Program-made: the position numbers and the translations under genes | Assembly: GCA_039989475.1 (NCBI GenBank) | Contig: JBDXHU010000010.1 | Span: forward strand, 544,142-608,141 | Reading direction: 5' to 3' | DNA from: JBDXHU01 sp039989475 | GTDB lineage: Bacteria; Pseudomonadota; Gammaproteobacteria; Pseudomonadales; Halieaceae | Length of the DNA stretch: 64,000 bases | The notes under the pieces: generated by a model | Databases searched by the model: none | Seen by the model: only the letters and a program-made list of their open reading frames with translations | What the model was told of the DNA's origin: nothing | Part shown: piece by piece, positions 35,657 to 43,615 of the stretch | How positions within the stretch are numbered: position 1 is the stretch's first letter | Layout: every line of letters begins with the position of its first letter

Positions 35657-36189
35657 GCAGTAAGGCGAGAATGCGTCGGATGGCGCGTAACCACAAGCGG
35701 CTCAACCAGCAGGCCAAGCTCAGCCTGGTTTCGCTGATGGACATCTTTACTATCCTGGTGTTCTTCCTGATGGTTAACAGTGGTGATGTTGAGGTGCTGG
35801 AGGCGGATCGCAATATCACGTTGCCCGACTCGGTATCTGAGCAAAAGCCCGAAATTGCCCTGACCATCAAGATTGGCAGTGAGGACATTATCGTACAGGG
35901 CCGCAGCGTCAGCCGGGTCGCTGATGTGCTGGCGCAGCCTGGTAACGTCATCGAGGCCCTGGGCCAGGAGCTGGAATACCAGTCCGCCCGCGCACCTGCC
36001 CTGACCGAGCTGCAGCAGGAGCTGGGTCGCCAGGTCATTGTTATGGGTGACCAGGATATGCCCTACAAGTTGCTCAAGCGCATCATGAGCACCTGTGCCG
36101 GCAGCGACTACCGCGATATTTCGCTGGCGGTGAACAGTGCGTCGGTGGCGCTGGCCGAGGAGCCCTTGCTGGCCGGGGGAGGTGACTGA
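35653..36189 (+). CDS. ExbD/TolR-like protein with conserved proton-binding Asp
   Basis: 178 residues: basic N-terminal tail, one transmembrane helix at about 26-43 reading LSLVSLMDIFTILVFFLMV, and a periplasmic domain. Asp30 occupies the essential proton-binding position that is Asn in the upstream ExbD-like protein. The periplasmic part has an insertion (DVLAQPGNVIEALGQELEYQ) before the TolR-like core ending GQQVIVMGDQDMPYK-type strand. Its stop and the next start share a base, so four genes from ExbB to the TonB-like protein form one translation-coupled unit. Confidence 0.88.
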   Translation: MSSKARMRRMARNHKRLNQQAKLSLVSLMDIFTILVFFLMVNSGDVEVLEADRNITLPDSVSEQKPEIALTIKIGSEDIIVQGRSVSRVADVLAQPGNVIEALGQELEYQSARAPALTELQQELGRQVIVMGDQDMPYKLLKRIMSTCAGSDYRDISLAVNSASVALAEEPLLAGGGD

Positions 36190-37157
36190 TGTCTACTGTT
36201 GTCTATAACCTGGAACTGCAACTGCCCTGGGAATCCAGCACAGAGGAAGATGCGCGCTTTCGCAAGATTTTGCGCAACCTCCTGTCCGCCTTGCTGGCAT
36301 TTTCCCTGTTAATGCCCTTCCTGCCAGTGGAAGAGCTGAGCCGGGAAAAACAGGAAGAGCTACCCCCGCATTTGGCGCGTGTTGTGCTGGAGAAAAAGGC
36401 CCTGCCTAAACCCGTGCCGGTTCCACCGAAGCCAAAAGTGGAGCCCAAGCCCAAGGAGGAGCCCAAGCCCGAGGAACAGGAGAAGAAGCCGGAGCCCATC
36501 GAGAAGCCCAAACCGGAGCCAAAGCCAGAGCCGAAACCGAAGCCCGTGGACAAAGTGGCTGAGGCGCGCAAGGCAGCAGCGGTAGCGGGTGTGCTGGCCT
36601 TCCAGGATGCCCTGGCTGATATGCGTGATAGCCTCGATGTCGAGTCACTCAACCAGTCGGGCCTGAGTCGCGGCCAGTCTGATGCAGAGAGTGTGCAACG
36701 CGCGGTCATTGCTGGTGCGGCTCGCGGTGGTAGCGGCGGTATCAAGACCGCCGCCCTCAGCCGTGATACCGGTGGTCCTGCCCTGTCCGGTCGCGAGACG
36801 ACCCGGGTGGAGAGCACTATCTCGGCGAACGCGGTGGAGCATGCCGGCGGGCAGTCGGCACAATTGGGTGGTCGTAGCGACGAGTCCATACGCCGGGTCA
36901 TGGATCGCAACAAGGGGGCGATATTCGCGGTCTATAACCGCGCCCTGCGCAAGGACCCGACCCTCAGTGGCAAGCTGGTGTTCGAAATGCAGATCGAGCC
37001 CTCCGGGTCGATATCAGGACTGACCCTGGTGTCCAGCGAGCTCACGGATGAAAGCCTGACCAAGAAGATCCTGGCGCGCATTCGCATGATTCGTTTTGAG
37101 GCGGAGAGTGTCATTTCCACCCGGGTGAATTATTCCTTCGACTTCTTGCCCTACTGA
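36189..37157 (+). CDS. TonB-like energy transducer with AgmX/PglI C-terminal domain
   Basis: 322 residues. One N-terminal transmembrane helix (about 29-46) is followed by a Pro/Lys/Glu-rich rod (about 55-120, repeats of KPEPKP), a Gly/Ser linker and a C-terminal domain (about 235-322) with RRVMDRNKGAIFAVYNRALR and LVFEMQIEPSGSISGLTLV. That domain is the AgmX/PglI (TonB-fold) type found in myxobacterial gliding and related systems. It should span the periplasm and carry force from ExbB-ExbD to the outer-membrane components encoded upstream. It is the last gene of the rightward operon. Confidence 0.88.
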   Translation: MSTVVYNLELQLPWESSTEEDARFRKILRNLLSALLAFSLLMPFLPVEELSREKQEELPPHLARVVLEKKALPKPVPVPPKPKVEPKPKEEPKPEEQEKKPEPIEKPKPEPKPEPKPKPVDKVAEARKAAAVAGVLAFQDALADMRDSLDVESLNQSGLSRGQSDAESVQRAVIAGAARGGSGGIKTAALSRDTGGPALSGRETTRVESTISANAVEHAGGQSAQLGGRSDESIRRVMDRNKGAIFAVYNRALRKDPTLSGKLVFEMQIEPSGSISGLTLVSSELTDESLTKKILARIRMIRFEAESVISTRVNYSFDFLPY

Positions 37158-37199
37158 CCATTATGCTGTGGCGGTTGCCCATCGACTGGAGCCGCCGCC

Positions 37200-38021
37200 A
37201 TAGCATTTTCCGCTGATCGCAGTTTACTGGCGCCGCTGGCTGCACTGTGTGATCTTGCCGCCAGGGCTATTCTCACCCACTACCATGTCGCCGGGGCGAT
37301 ACCGCAGCAGGCCAAATCTGACAATTCTCCGCTGACAGCAGCTGACCTGGAGTCGCACGCCACCCTGCTGCAGGGTTTGGCAGGTTTCGAGCTACCGGTG
37401 CTGTCGGAAGAGTCCCCGGCCAAATGGAAACAGTTTGAGCGGCGGCGCGAGTGGTCTGCGTACTGGCTGGTGGACCCATTGGATGGCACCCGGGAATTTC
37501 TCGACCGCAACGGTGAGTTCACCATCAATATTGCCCTGGTCGAGCAGGGTCGCCCCAGCTTCGGCATGATCGCCATACCAGCAGCGGGTGAACTCTACGC
37601 TGGTGGTGCCGGACTCGGTGCCTGGAGGCGGGAGGAGGGAGCGTGGCTGCCAATTAACTGCCGCTCACTAACTCCAGGGCAGCCGGTGGCGGTGCTTAGT
37701 AGCCGGCGCCACCGGGACCCGCTGCTACAGGCCTGCCTGGACAAGGTGGCACAGCACCCGGGCGGTATGCGGCGTGACAATGTGGGCAGCGCGGTTAAGT
37801 TTTGTCGCCTGGCTGAGGGTGTTGCCGATTTCTACCCCCGCTTCGCGCCCTGCTGTGAATGGGATACGGCGGCCGGGCAGGCGCTGCTGGAAGGTGCCGG
37901 GGGCGCGGTGTTGGAGACCAGTGGTCAGCCCTTGCGTTACAACCAGAGAGAGAGCTTGTTGAGCCCGCATTTCCTGGCAGTTGCCGATCCTGGTGCTTCG
38001 CTGTGGCAGCAATTTTCCTGA
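37200..38021 (+). CDS. cysQ: 3'(2'),5'-bisphosphate nucleotidase CysQ, non-canonical start
   Basis: CysQ hydrolyses adenosine 3',5'-bisphosphate to AMP in sulfur assimilation. The inositol-monophosphatase signatures are complete: SDNSPLTAADL, PVLSEES, WLVDPLDGTREFLDRNGEFT (Mg2+ site) and WDTAAGQALL near the end. Homology to CysQ begins near base 37230, but no ATG, GTG or TTG occurs in frame from the upstream stop (37157) to a TTG at 37374-37377, which would remove the conserved SDNSPLTAAD block. The only start-like site with a ribosome-binding site is ATA at 37200, 8 nt after GGAG (37188-37191). I annotate that start provisionally; a sequencing error is the alternative. Confidence 0.8.
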   Translation: MAFSADRSLLAPLAALCDLAARAILTHYHVAGAIPQQAKSDNSPLTAADLESHATLLQGLAGFELPVLSEESPAKWKQFERRREWSAYWLVDPLDGTREFLDRNGEFTINIALVEQGRPSFGMIAIPAAGELYAGGAGLGAWRREEGAWLPINCRSLTPGQPVAVLSSRRHRDPLLQACLDKVAQHPGGMRRDNVGSAVKFCRLAEGVADFYPRFAPCCEWDTAAGQALLEGAGGAVLETSGQPLRYNQRESLLSPHFLAVADPGASLWQQFS

Positions 38022-38085
38022 ATCAGGGGCAAATCGTCGCCAGCGACCCCAACTTGGTCTATAACTAGTATCTACCCTTCCGGAA

Positions 38086-38334
38086 ATGGCTGTGTCCGAT
38101 AATAACTACCAACGGCTTGGCCTTCACAAGAGTGACTGCATAGACCTGGATAACCCGCTGGACTGGAGCCGCAGCACCAGGCTGCGGGAGCAGTTGGTGG
38201 AGGAGATCCAGGCGCTTGAGGAACAGCTGGCAAGCCTGCAAGACTGTGAAGGCGAGGTGGATTTCTCCCAGCAGCAAACCTGTCGGGAGATGATTCACTC
38301 GCGTCAGCAATTGTTTCTGCAGCTGCGCCGTTGA
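38086..38334 (+). CDS. small conserved-looking protein of unknown function
   Basis: 82 residues, Gln/Leu/Glu-rich and mostly helical (REQLVEEIQALEEQLASLQD), with two cysteines and no signal peptide. I do not recognise a family. The ORF is well formed, lies in an otherwise empty 360-bp gap between cysQ and the YdcH gene, and shares the helical build of that neighbour, so it is probably real. The start ATG has TTCCGGAAATGG before it; the ribosome-binding site is weak. Confidence 0.5.
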   Translation: MAVSDNNYQRLGLHKSDCIDLDNPLDWSRSTRLREQLVEEIQALEEQLASLQDCEGEVDFSQQQTCREMIHSRQQLFLQLRR

Positions 38335-38385
38335 TCCCCTTGCAGGCGGTTGCCCTATTGACCGCTATCGGCTATACCTGCACCT

Positions 38386-38628
38386 GTGAGTGATCCAATT
38401 CCCCCCAATGAGCATATAGAGCAGGAGATGACTGTAGAAGTCAGTCCTGCTATGCGTGTTCTCAGGCTGCAGCAGGAGCACCGTGATCTGGACGGGCAGA
38501 TAGCCGAGCTGCATGCTTTTCCCTACTGCGACCAATTACTGCTACAGCGTCTGAAAAAGAAGAAATTGCTCATCAAGGACACCATCGAACGTCTTAAAGA
38601 TGATCTGATCCCCGACCTGAACGCCTGA
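38386..38628 (+). CDS. YdcH-family protein (DUF465)
   Basis: 80 residues, GTG start. The pattern LQQEHRDLDGQIAELHAFPY followed by LLLQRLKKKKLLIKDTIERL is the DUF465/YdcH helical hairpin, two antiparallel helices with basic tails. The N-terminal extension (about 20 residues) is longer than in the shortest homologues. Function unknown in the family; small cytosolic coiled-coil proteins. The metallo-beta-lactamase-fold gene follows after 13 bp and may be co-transcribed. Confidence 0.8.
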   Translation: MSDPIPPNEHIEQEMTVEVSPAMRVLRLQQEHRDLDGQIAELHAFPYCDQLLLQRLKKKKLLIKDTIERLKDDLIPDLNA

Positions 38629-38641
38629 CAGGAGACCAAGA

Positions 38642-39511
38642 ATGAAATTCCCCGCAGCATTGATAGCGCTGTGGCTTTGCGTACTTCCAGCATTTGCCCA
38701 GCCCCCCTCGGTAACAAGCACCGCGATAAAGGACGGCCTGTACCTGCTTAAGGGTCGCGGCGGCAACGTGCTGGCCTCTGTTGGTGATGATGGCGTGCTG
38801 CTGGTGGACGACGATTACGCCAATTACCAGCCGGCTTACCTCGATGCCATCAAGGCGCTGGGCGATGACTTGCCGCGCTTTGTTATTAACACCCATTGGC
38901 ACGGCGACCACACCGGTGGCAACGCCGCCTGGGCAGAGACAGGGAGCATTATTGTTGCGCACGATAATGTGCGCCAGCGAATGTCTACCCCGCAGGAGAA
39001 CAAGTTTTTCGGACGCGTCACCGAAGCCAGCCCGGCAGTTGCCTGGCCCTTACTGACCTTTGCCGACTCGATGGCCCTGCACATGAATGGCAATACCGTC
39101 GAAGTGCAGCATTTTCCCAGCGGCCACACCGACGGTGACAGCGTGGTGTTTTTCCTTGAGTCCAACGTGGTGCACCTGGGCGACCATTTTTTCAAAGACC
39201 GTTTCCCTTTCGTTGATCTGGCCTCGGGTGGCAGTGTTGAGGGCTTCCTGGCGAATATTAAGGCTCTGCTGGGCAAGGTGAACGCGACTGCCATCATCGT
39301 GCCCGGCCACGGCTCGCTGGCCAATCGCGATGACCTGCAGCGCTATTACGACATGTTGCTGGCAACCACTGCCGAGGTGCGCGCTATGATGAAACAAGGC
39401 CTTGAGCTGGAAGCCATCCAGGCCCGTGGCCTGGATGAGAAGTGGGCAAGCTGGGGTGCCGGCTTTATCAACCAGGATAACTGGATCGCGTTTATAGTCA
39501 GCAGCTCCTGA
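38642..39511 (+). CDS. exported MBL-fold metallo-hydrolase
   Basis: 289 residues with signal peptide MKFPAALIALWLCVLPAFAQ. The zinc site motif is NTHWHGDHTGGN (HxHxDH) near residue 85, with a further His in FPSGHTDGDS and a final GHGSL. The order and signal peptide resemble periplasmic SoxH/quinoprotein-relay-type MBL proteins rather than antibiotic beta-lactamases; the substrate is unknown. Start ATG 38642 follows GGAG at 38631. The end overlaps the convergent ogt gene by 14 bp. Confidence 0.85.
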   Translation: MKFPAALIALWLCVLPAFAQPPSVTSTAIKDGLYLLKGRGGNVLASVGDDGVLLVDDDYANYQPAYLDAIKALGDDLPRFVINTHWHGDHTGGNAAWAETGSIIVAHDNVRQRMSTPQENKFFGRVTEASPAVAWPLLTFADSMALHMNGNTVEVQHFPSGHTDGDSVVFFLESNVVHLGDHFFKDRFPFVDLASGGSVEGFLANIKALLGKVNATAIIVPGHGSLANRDDLQRYYDMLLATTAEVRAMMKQGLELEAIQARGLDEKWASWGAGFINQDNWIAFIVSSS

Positions 39512-39980
39512 ATTCTGCCCCTTCCAGTTCCAGTAGCAGTTGCTTGGCCGGCAGGCCGCCGGCAAAACCGGTCAGGCGGCCGTTGCTGCCGATCACGCGG
39601 TGACAGGGCACCACGATAGGGATGGGATTGCGGCCATTGGCCGCGCCCACGGCCCGCACCGCGCGGTGCTTGCCGATACTGTCGGCAATATCCTGGTAGC
39701 TGCGTAACTCACCATAGGGAATCTCACACAGGGCCTGCCAGACACTGCTCTGGAAGCTGGTGCCCTGGGCGCCCAGTGGCAACTCGAAGTGCTTGCGCTG
39801 GCCGCTGAAATACTCCTGCAGTTGTCGCGCAGTTTGCGCCAGCACCGGGTCGTCCTGTTGGGCCCCATCTGTGCCGTGTTGTCCGGCAAACTCAATGCGC
39901 AGCAGGGCGTGCCCGTCAGACACCAGGCGCAGGCGTCCCAGCGGTGAATCCAGGAACTGGTAATTGATCGTGTCAGCCAT
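39498..39980 (-). CDS. ogt: methylated-DNA-[protein]-cysteine S-methyltransferase
   Basis: 160 residues. The C-terminal domain carries the active-site motif IVVPCHRVIGSNGRLTGFAGGL, written here in part as PCHRV, with the acceptor Cys, and the upstream helix-turn-helix with the Arg finger (YGELRSYQDIADSIGKHRAV). It removes O6-alkylguanine lesions by suicidal transfer to Cys. It lies immediately after the Ada-AlkA fusion gene (8-bp overlap of ends), so the two form an alkylation-repair operon. The short N-terminal domain is typical of Ogt rather than Ada. Confidence 0.92.
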   Translation of the reverse strand: MADTINYQFLDSPLGRLRLVSDGHALLRIEFAGQHGTDGAQQDDPVLAQTARQLQEYFSGQRKHFELPLGAQGTSFQSSVWQALCEIPYGELRSYQDIADSIGKHRAVRAVGAANGRNPIPIVVPCHRVIGSNGRLTGFAGGLPAKQLLLELEGAEFRSC

Positions 39981-41442
39981 TGCTTAAACTCCTCCAGAGC
40001 AGGTTGGCGGCATAGGAGCGCCAGGGTTGCCAGGACCGACTACGGTCCTCAAGTTCTTTCTTGCTGTCTATGCCCAGGGTCGCGGCTGCCTTGAGCAGGG
40101 CGAGATCGGCGCCAGGGAAGCGGTCCGGGTCGCCGTAGCCACGCATCGCCAGCAAATTGATGGTCCAGGGCCCGATACCGCGCATGGCGGCGAGGTCGGC
40201 CAGCACCCGCTCGGCGTCACCGGCATCTGCTTCGGCAAAATAGTCACAAATAGTGCGCATGGTCTGGCGTCGGCTGCCTGGCATCTTCAGGGCGCTGTCG
40301 GGCACGCTGGCCAATTGCGCCGGCGTCGGGAATACCGCCAGGCGCTCTCCTTCTACCTCGATAGTGCTGCCGCTGGCAGCGATCAGCGCGCCACATAGCT
40401 TGCGCGCGGCCTCGGTGCTTACCTGCTGACCCAGGACCGCGCGCACGCAGGATTCAAAGGGCGACGCGGTGACCGGTGAGCGCACCCCGGGGCGCTGCAT
40501 TACCAGCGGCGCCAGGGCAGGATCAGCCTGCAACGCGGTACTGATATCACCGGGCTGAGCGTCCAGGTCGAACATGCGCCGCACTGTCGCCACAATAGCC
40601 ATCAGTTCTCCGTAGTCGGACATCTGCAGGTGCAAGTTGAGCGCATGCTTGCGCGGATGTGGCCACACCCTGATAACAGCGCAGCCACTGCTGGTGCGCA
40701 AATGCCGCAGGTAGACGCCATCCGTCACCGCTTCAATACCGGCCACCGCGTGGCGGGAGAAGAAGGCGAACACGGCGTCCCAGTCGTAGGGCGGACGATA
40801 GCTGAGTTCCAGGGTAATGCCCGTCATGCCCCTGGAAGCCCCGGGTCTGCGGCGTAACTCGCTGGCTGCACAACCGAAGCTGGCGCGGGTGGCGCTGTTG
40901 AAGCGGCGCACACTGCCAAAACCGCTGGCAAAGGCGACCTGGGTCAGGGGCAGCGAGGTTTCCAGCAGCAGTTTCTGGGCAAAGTGCAGGCGCTGGGTTT
41001 GCGCGACGGTAATGGGGGCCACACCCACCTTCGCCTTGAACAACTTGCGCAGGTAACGCTCGCCGACACCGAGTCGCTCCGCCAGGGCGGACAGCGGCTG
41101 GTGATTGAGGTAACCCTCGTTAATCAGTTGCAGGGCGCGGCCAACGGTTGTTTCGGTGCCACGCCAGGCCGGACTCTGGGGGGCCGATTCAGGCCGACAG
41201 CGCAGGCAGGGTCGATAACCGGCATGGGCGGCCTCGGCGGCACTGCGGTAGTAGCGGACGTTGCTTTCCCGCGGTGGTCGCGCCGGGCATACCGGTCGGC
41301 AATAGATGCCGGTGGTTTTGACGGCGAGGAAAAACTCACCGTCAAAGCGATGGTCCCTGGCCAGGCGGGCGCGGCGGCAAAGTTCGGGGTCAAGTGTTTG
41401 CATGAGTTCACTATAGCGTAGCGGCAGCAGAGAACTAGCCAT
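39973..41442 (-). CDS. Ada-like sensor fused to AlkA DNA-3-methyladenine glycosylase
   Basis: 489 residues in three modules: an Ada N-terminal zinc domain (cysteines in TTGIYCRPVCPARPP and GYRPCLRCRP) that senses methylphosphotriesters; an AraC-type helix-turn-helix (about 105-190); and an AlkA glycosylase with N-terminal domain and HhH-GPD motif (MRGIGPWTINLLAMRGYGDP, then FPGADLALLKAA with the catalytic Asp). It combines regulation of the adaptive response and base excision. The Ada methyltransferase domain is absent but is supplied by the neighbouring ogt. The start may be ATG 41442 or, closer to the family's usual N-terminus (MQTLDPELC), 41403; neither has a strong ribosome-binding site. 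Confidence 0.88.
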   Translation of the reverse strand: MASSLLPLRYSELMQTLDPELCRRARLARDHRFDGEFFLAVKTTGIYCRPVCPARPPRESNVRYYRSAAEAAHAGYRPCLRCRPESAPQSPAWRGTETTVGRALQLINEGYLNHQPLSALAERLGVGERYLRKLFKAKVGVAPITVAQTQRLHFAQKLLLETSLPLTQVAFASGFGSVRRFNSATRASFGCAASELRRRPGASRGMTGITLELSYRPPYDWDAVFAFFSRHAVAGIEAVTDGVYLRHLRTSSGCAVIRVWPHPRKHALNLHLQMSDYGELMAIVATVRRMFDLDAQPGDISTALQADPALAPLVMQRPGVRSPVTASPFESCVRAVLGQQVSTEAARKLCGALIAASGSTIEVEGERLAVFPTPAQLASVPDSALKMPGSRRQTMRTICDYFAEADAGDAERVLADLAAMRGIGPWTINLLAMRGYGDPDRFPGADLALLKAAATLGIDSKKELEDRSRSWQPWRSYAANLLWRSLSNG

Positions 41443-41513
41443 AATCGGCCCTTGTTGTCACGGTTGTATTCGACCCGTATTTCAGTAGCATGCACTGCAG
41501 AATGGAGATTCAG

Positions 41514-42155
41514 ATGAAGAGATTGCTGACCCTGGTGACACTGGCGGCCCTGCTGAGCGGCTGCCAGTCGGCCTATTATGCGGCGGCGGAGCAGGTGGGC
41601 TACCACAAGCGGGAGATAATGGTGGACCGCGTGGTTGATGCTCGCGATGCCCAGGCGGATGCGGAGGAGCAGTTCCAGTCGGCGCAGGAGCAATTACTGA
41701 CGCTGATTAACTTTGATGGCGGCGAGTTACAGGATGTCTATGAGGACCTGTCAGATGAATACGAGGCCTCCCGCGAAGCGGCCGATGAGGTGACCAGCCG
41801 TATCGATGCGATTGAGGATGTTGCCGACGCCTTGTTTGATGAATGGTCTGCCGAGCTCGATGAATACAGCAACGCCCGGCTGCGCCGTGACAGTGAGAGC
41901 AAACTCAAGGAAACCCAGCGCCGCTACGCCGGCTTGATTAAAGTCATGCGCCGTTCTGAAACGCGCATGGAGCCGGTTCTTGCCGCCCTGAAGGACAACG
42001 TGTTGTACCTGAAGCACAATTTAAATGCGCAGGCTGTGGCCTCGCTGAAAGTCGAGTTCGGGCAGATCGACAAGGATATTGATGTGCTGATTGCGGAAGT
42101 GCGCAAGGCCATTGCCAGCTCGGATGAATTCATAGAAAGTCTCAAAAGCACCTGA
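41514..42155 (+). CDS. DUF2959 lipoprotein
   Basis: 213 residues. The lipobox is LLSGC (Cys about 18), after which comes QSAYYAAAEQVGYHKREIM, the DUF2959 signature. The rest is almost entirely helical coiled coil (DARDAQADAEEQFQSAQEQL, ESKLKETQRRYAGLIKVMRR). Function unknown. The ATG at 41514 has GGAG 6 nt upstream; a longer frame from 41490 was not used. A YqaE gene follows 12 bp later and may be co-transcribed. Confidence 0.85.
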   Translation: MKRLLTLVTLAALLSGCQSAYYAAAEQVGYHKREIMVDRVVDARDAQADAEEQFQSAQEQLLTLINFDGGELQDVYEDLSDEYEASREAADEVTSRIDAIEDVADALFDEWSAELDEYSNARLRRDSESKLKETQRRYAGLIKVMRRSETRMEPVLAALKDNVLYLKHNLNAQAVASLKVEFGQIDKDIDVLIAEVRKAIASSDEFIESLKST

Positions 42156-42167
42156 TAGGAGTTACAC

Positions 42168-42356
42168 ATGCGCTTACTGCTCGCCCTGCTACTGCCCTGG
42201 CTGCAATTTTTCACCATTGGTCGTCCCTTCGCCGGCATCATCTGCCTGCTTCTGCAGTGCACCCTCATCGGCTGGATCCCCGCCGCAATCTGGTCGGTGT
42301 ACGCACTAAGCCAGTACAAGACTGACCAGAAAATTGAGGACGCCCTCGGCGACTAG
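42168..42356 (+). CDS. YqaE/Pmp3-family small membrane protein
   Basis: 62 residues, two transmembrane helices with the family motif GRPFAGIICLLLQCTLIGWI and the following IPAAIWSVYAL. Pmp3/YqaE proteins are stress-induced proteolipids of the inner membrane involved in ion homeostasis in yeast and plants. The first helix reads LLLALLLPWLQFFTI. Small but well conserved in length and sequence; ribosome-binding site GGAG is at 42157. Confidence 0.85.
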   Translation: MRLLLALLLPWLQFFTIGRPFAGIICLLLQCTLIGWIPAAIWSVYALSQYKTDQKIEDALGD

Positions 42357-42376
42357 GACCGGTGGTCGCTTAATCC

Positions 42377-43615
42377 ATGGATCTGGTTCCCTACGCGGTC
42401 CCGTTCTTTTTCCTGGCGATCGTTATCGAATTGAGCTGGGGTGTGCTGCACCGGCGCAACACCTACCGCATTAACGACAGTGTCGGCAGCCTGTTTATGG
42501 GCTCGCTGCGCACCGCCAGCAAGCTGGTCATTATTGGCGCTGGCGCTACGGTATTTGCGGCGATCCAGCAGTACTACGCACTGTGGCGTATGGACCCCGG
42601 CCACTGGGGGACCTGGTTGTTTGCCTTTGTCGCCTATGACCTGTGCTACTACTGGAATCACCGTATAGGACACGAGCGGCAGCTATTCTGGGCCTCGCAT
42701 GTCGCGCATCACCAGAGCGAGGAGTACAACCTCACCACGGCGCTGCGTCAGACCAGTACTGGCTTTCTGCTGGGCTGGATTTTCTATATTCCGATGTTCC
42801 TGGTGGGTGTACCGGCCGAGGTGTTCGTGACCGTGGCCTCCGCCAACCTGATCTACCAGTTCTGGGTTCACACCGAGCACATCCCCAAGCTGGGTTGGTA
42901 TGAATGGATATTTGTCACGCCCTCCAACCACCGGGTACATCACGCCCAGAATGACCTCTACGTGGATCGCAACTACGGCGGCGTGTTCATTCTCTGGGAC
43001 CGCCTGTTCGGAAGTTTTCAGGAAGAACAGGAAGACGAGCCCTGTATCTATGGTATTCGCGGGCCCCTGCATACCTTCAGTCCGCTCTGGGCCAACCTGC
43101 ACATTTATGTGGGTATGGTGCAGGACGCCTGGCGCACCCGGAGTTGGGGTGACAAGCTGCGGGTGTTGGTGGCACGCACCGGCTGGCGACCGGCCGATGT
43201 GGCGCAGGCCTACCCGCGCGAGAAGAACGACCTGGCCCATTTCCACAAATTCAACCCGCCGGTCAGTCGCGCCGTGAACATCTACGCAATGCTGCAACTG
43301 GTGGCGGTGTTGAGCGTGGGGATTTCCCTGTTGATCGTACCCAGCCAGGCCTGGACGGTGAATGCTGTTATCGTCGCCCTGATGCTGCTGACCATGGTTT
43401 GCACCGGTCACTGGCTGGATGGTGCGCGTTTACCGGGTCTTGAGGTGGGTCGACTGGCGCTGCTGGCCGTGATCGCCGCTCTCGGCTGGTCACTGGGTTA
43501 TGAACTGCTCTTGGTTCTCGCCGTGCTCGCCTACGTGCTTCTCAACCTGCTGTCCCTGCCACTGCTGGCGCGCTCCAGCGGGTTTCTGAGCCCGGCCCCG
43601 GTGAGTCAGGAATAA
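42377..43615 (+). CDS. sterol desaturase/fatty acid hydroxylase-family membrane protein
   Basis: 412 residues. The di-iron histidine boxes are present: HRIGH (in YWNHRIGHERQL), HVAHHQSEEYNL, and NHRVHHAQND with a final HxxHH-type spacing. The N-terminal half has several transmembrane helices; the C-terminal 130 residues are an additional membrane segment block (SVGISLLIVPSQAW and onward). Enzymes of this family hydroxylate or desaturate sterols, carotenoids or alkylglycerol-type lipids; the substrate is unknown. The final 74 bp overlap the convergent MFS gene, an unusually long tail-to-tail overlap. Confidence 0.88.
   Translation: MDLVPYAVPFFFLAIVIELSWGVLHRRNTYRINDSVGSLFMGSLRTASKLVIIGAGATVFAAIQQYYALWRMDPGHWGTWLFAFVAYDLCYYWNHRIGHERQLFWASHVAHHQSEEYNLTTALRQTSTGFLLGWIFYIPMFLVGVPAEVFVTVASANLIYQFWVHTEHIPKLGWYEWIFVTPSNHRVHHAQNDLYVDRNYGGVFILWDRLFGSFQEEQEDEPCIYGIRGPLHTFSPLWANLHIYVGMVQDAWRTRSWGDKLRVLVARTGWRPADVAQAYPREKNDLAHFHKFNPPVSRAVNIYAMLQLVAVLSVGISLLIVPSQAWTVNAVIVALMLLTMVCTGHWLDGARLPGLEVGRLALLAVIAALGWSLGYELLLVLAVLAYVLLNLLSLPLLARSSGFLSPAPVSQE

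Noticed and set aside
38642..39511. Antibiotic-resistance metallo-beta-lactamase
   Set aside because: The HxHxDH fold motif is shared by many hydrolases; flanking residues and gene context do not support a beta-lactamase.
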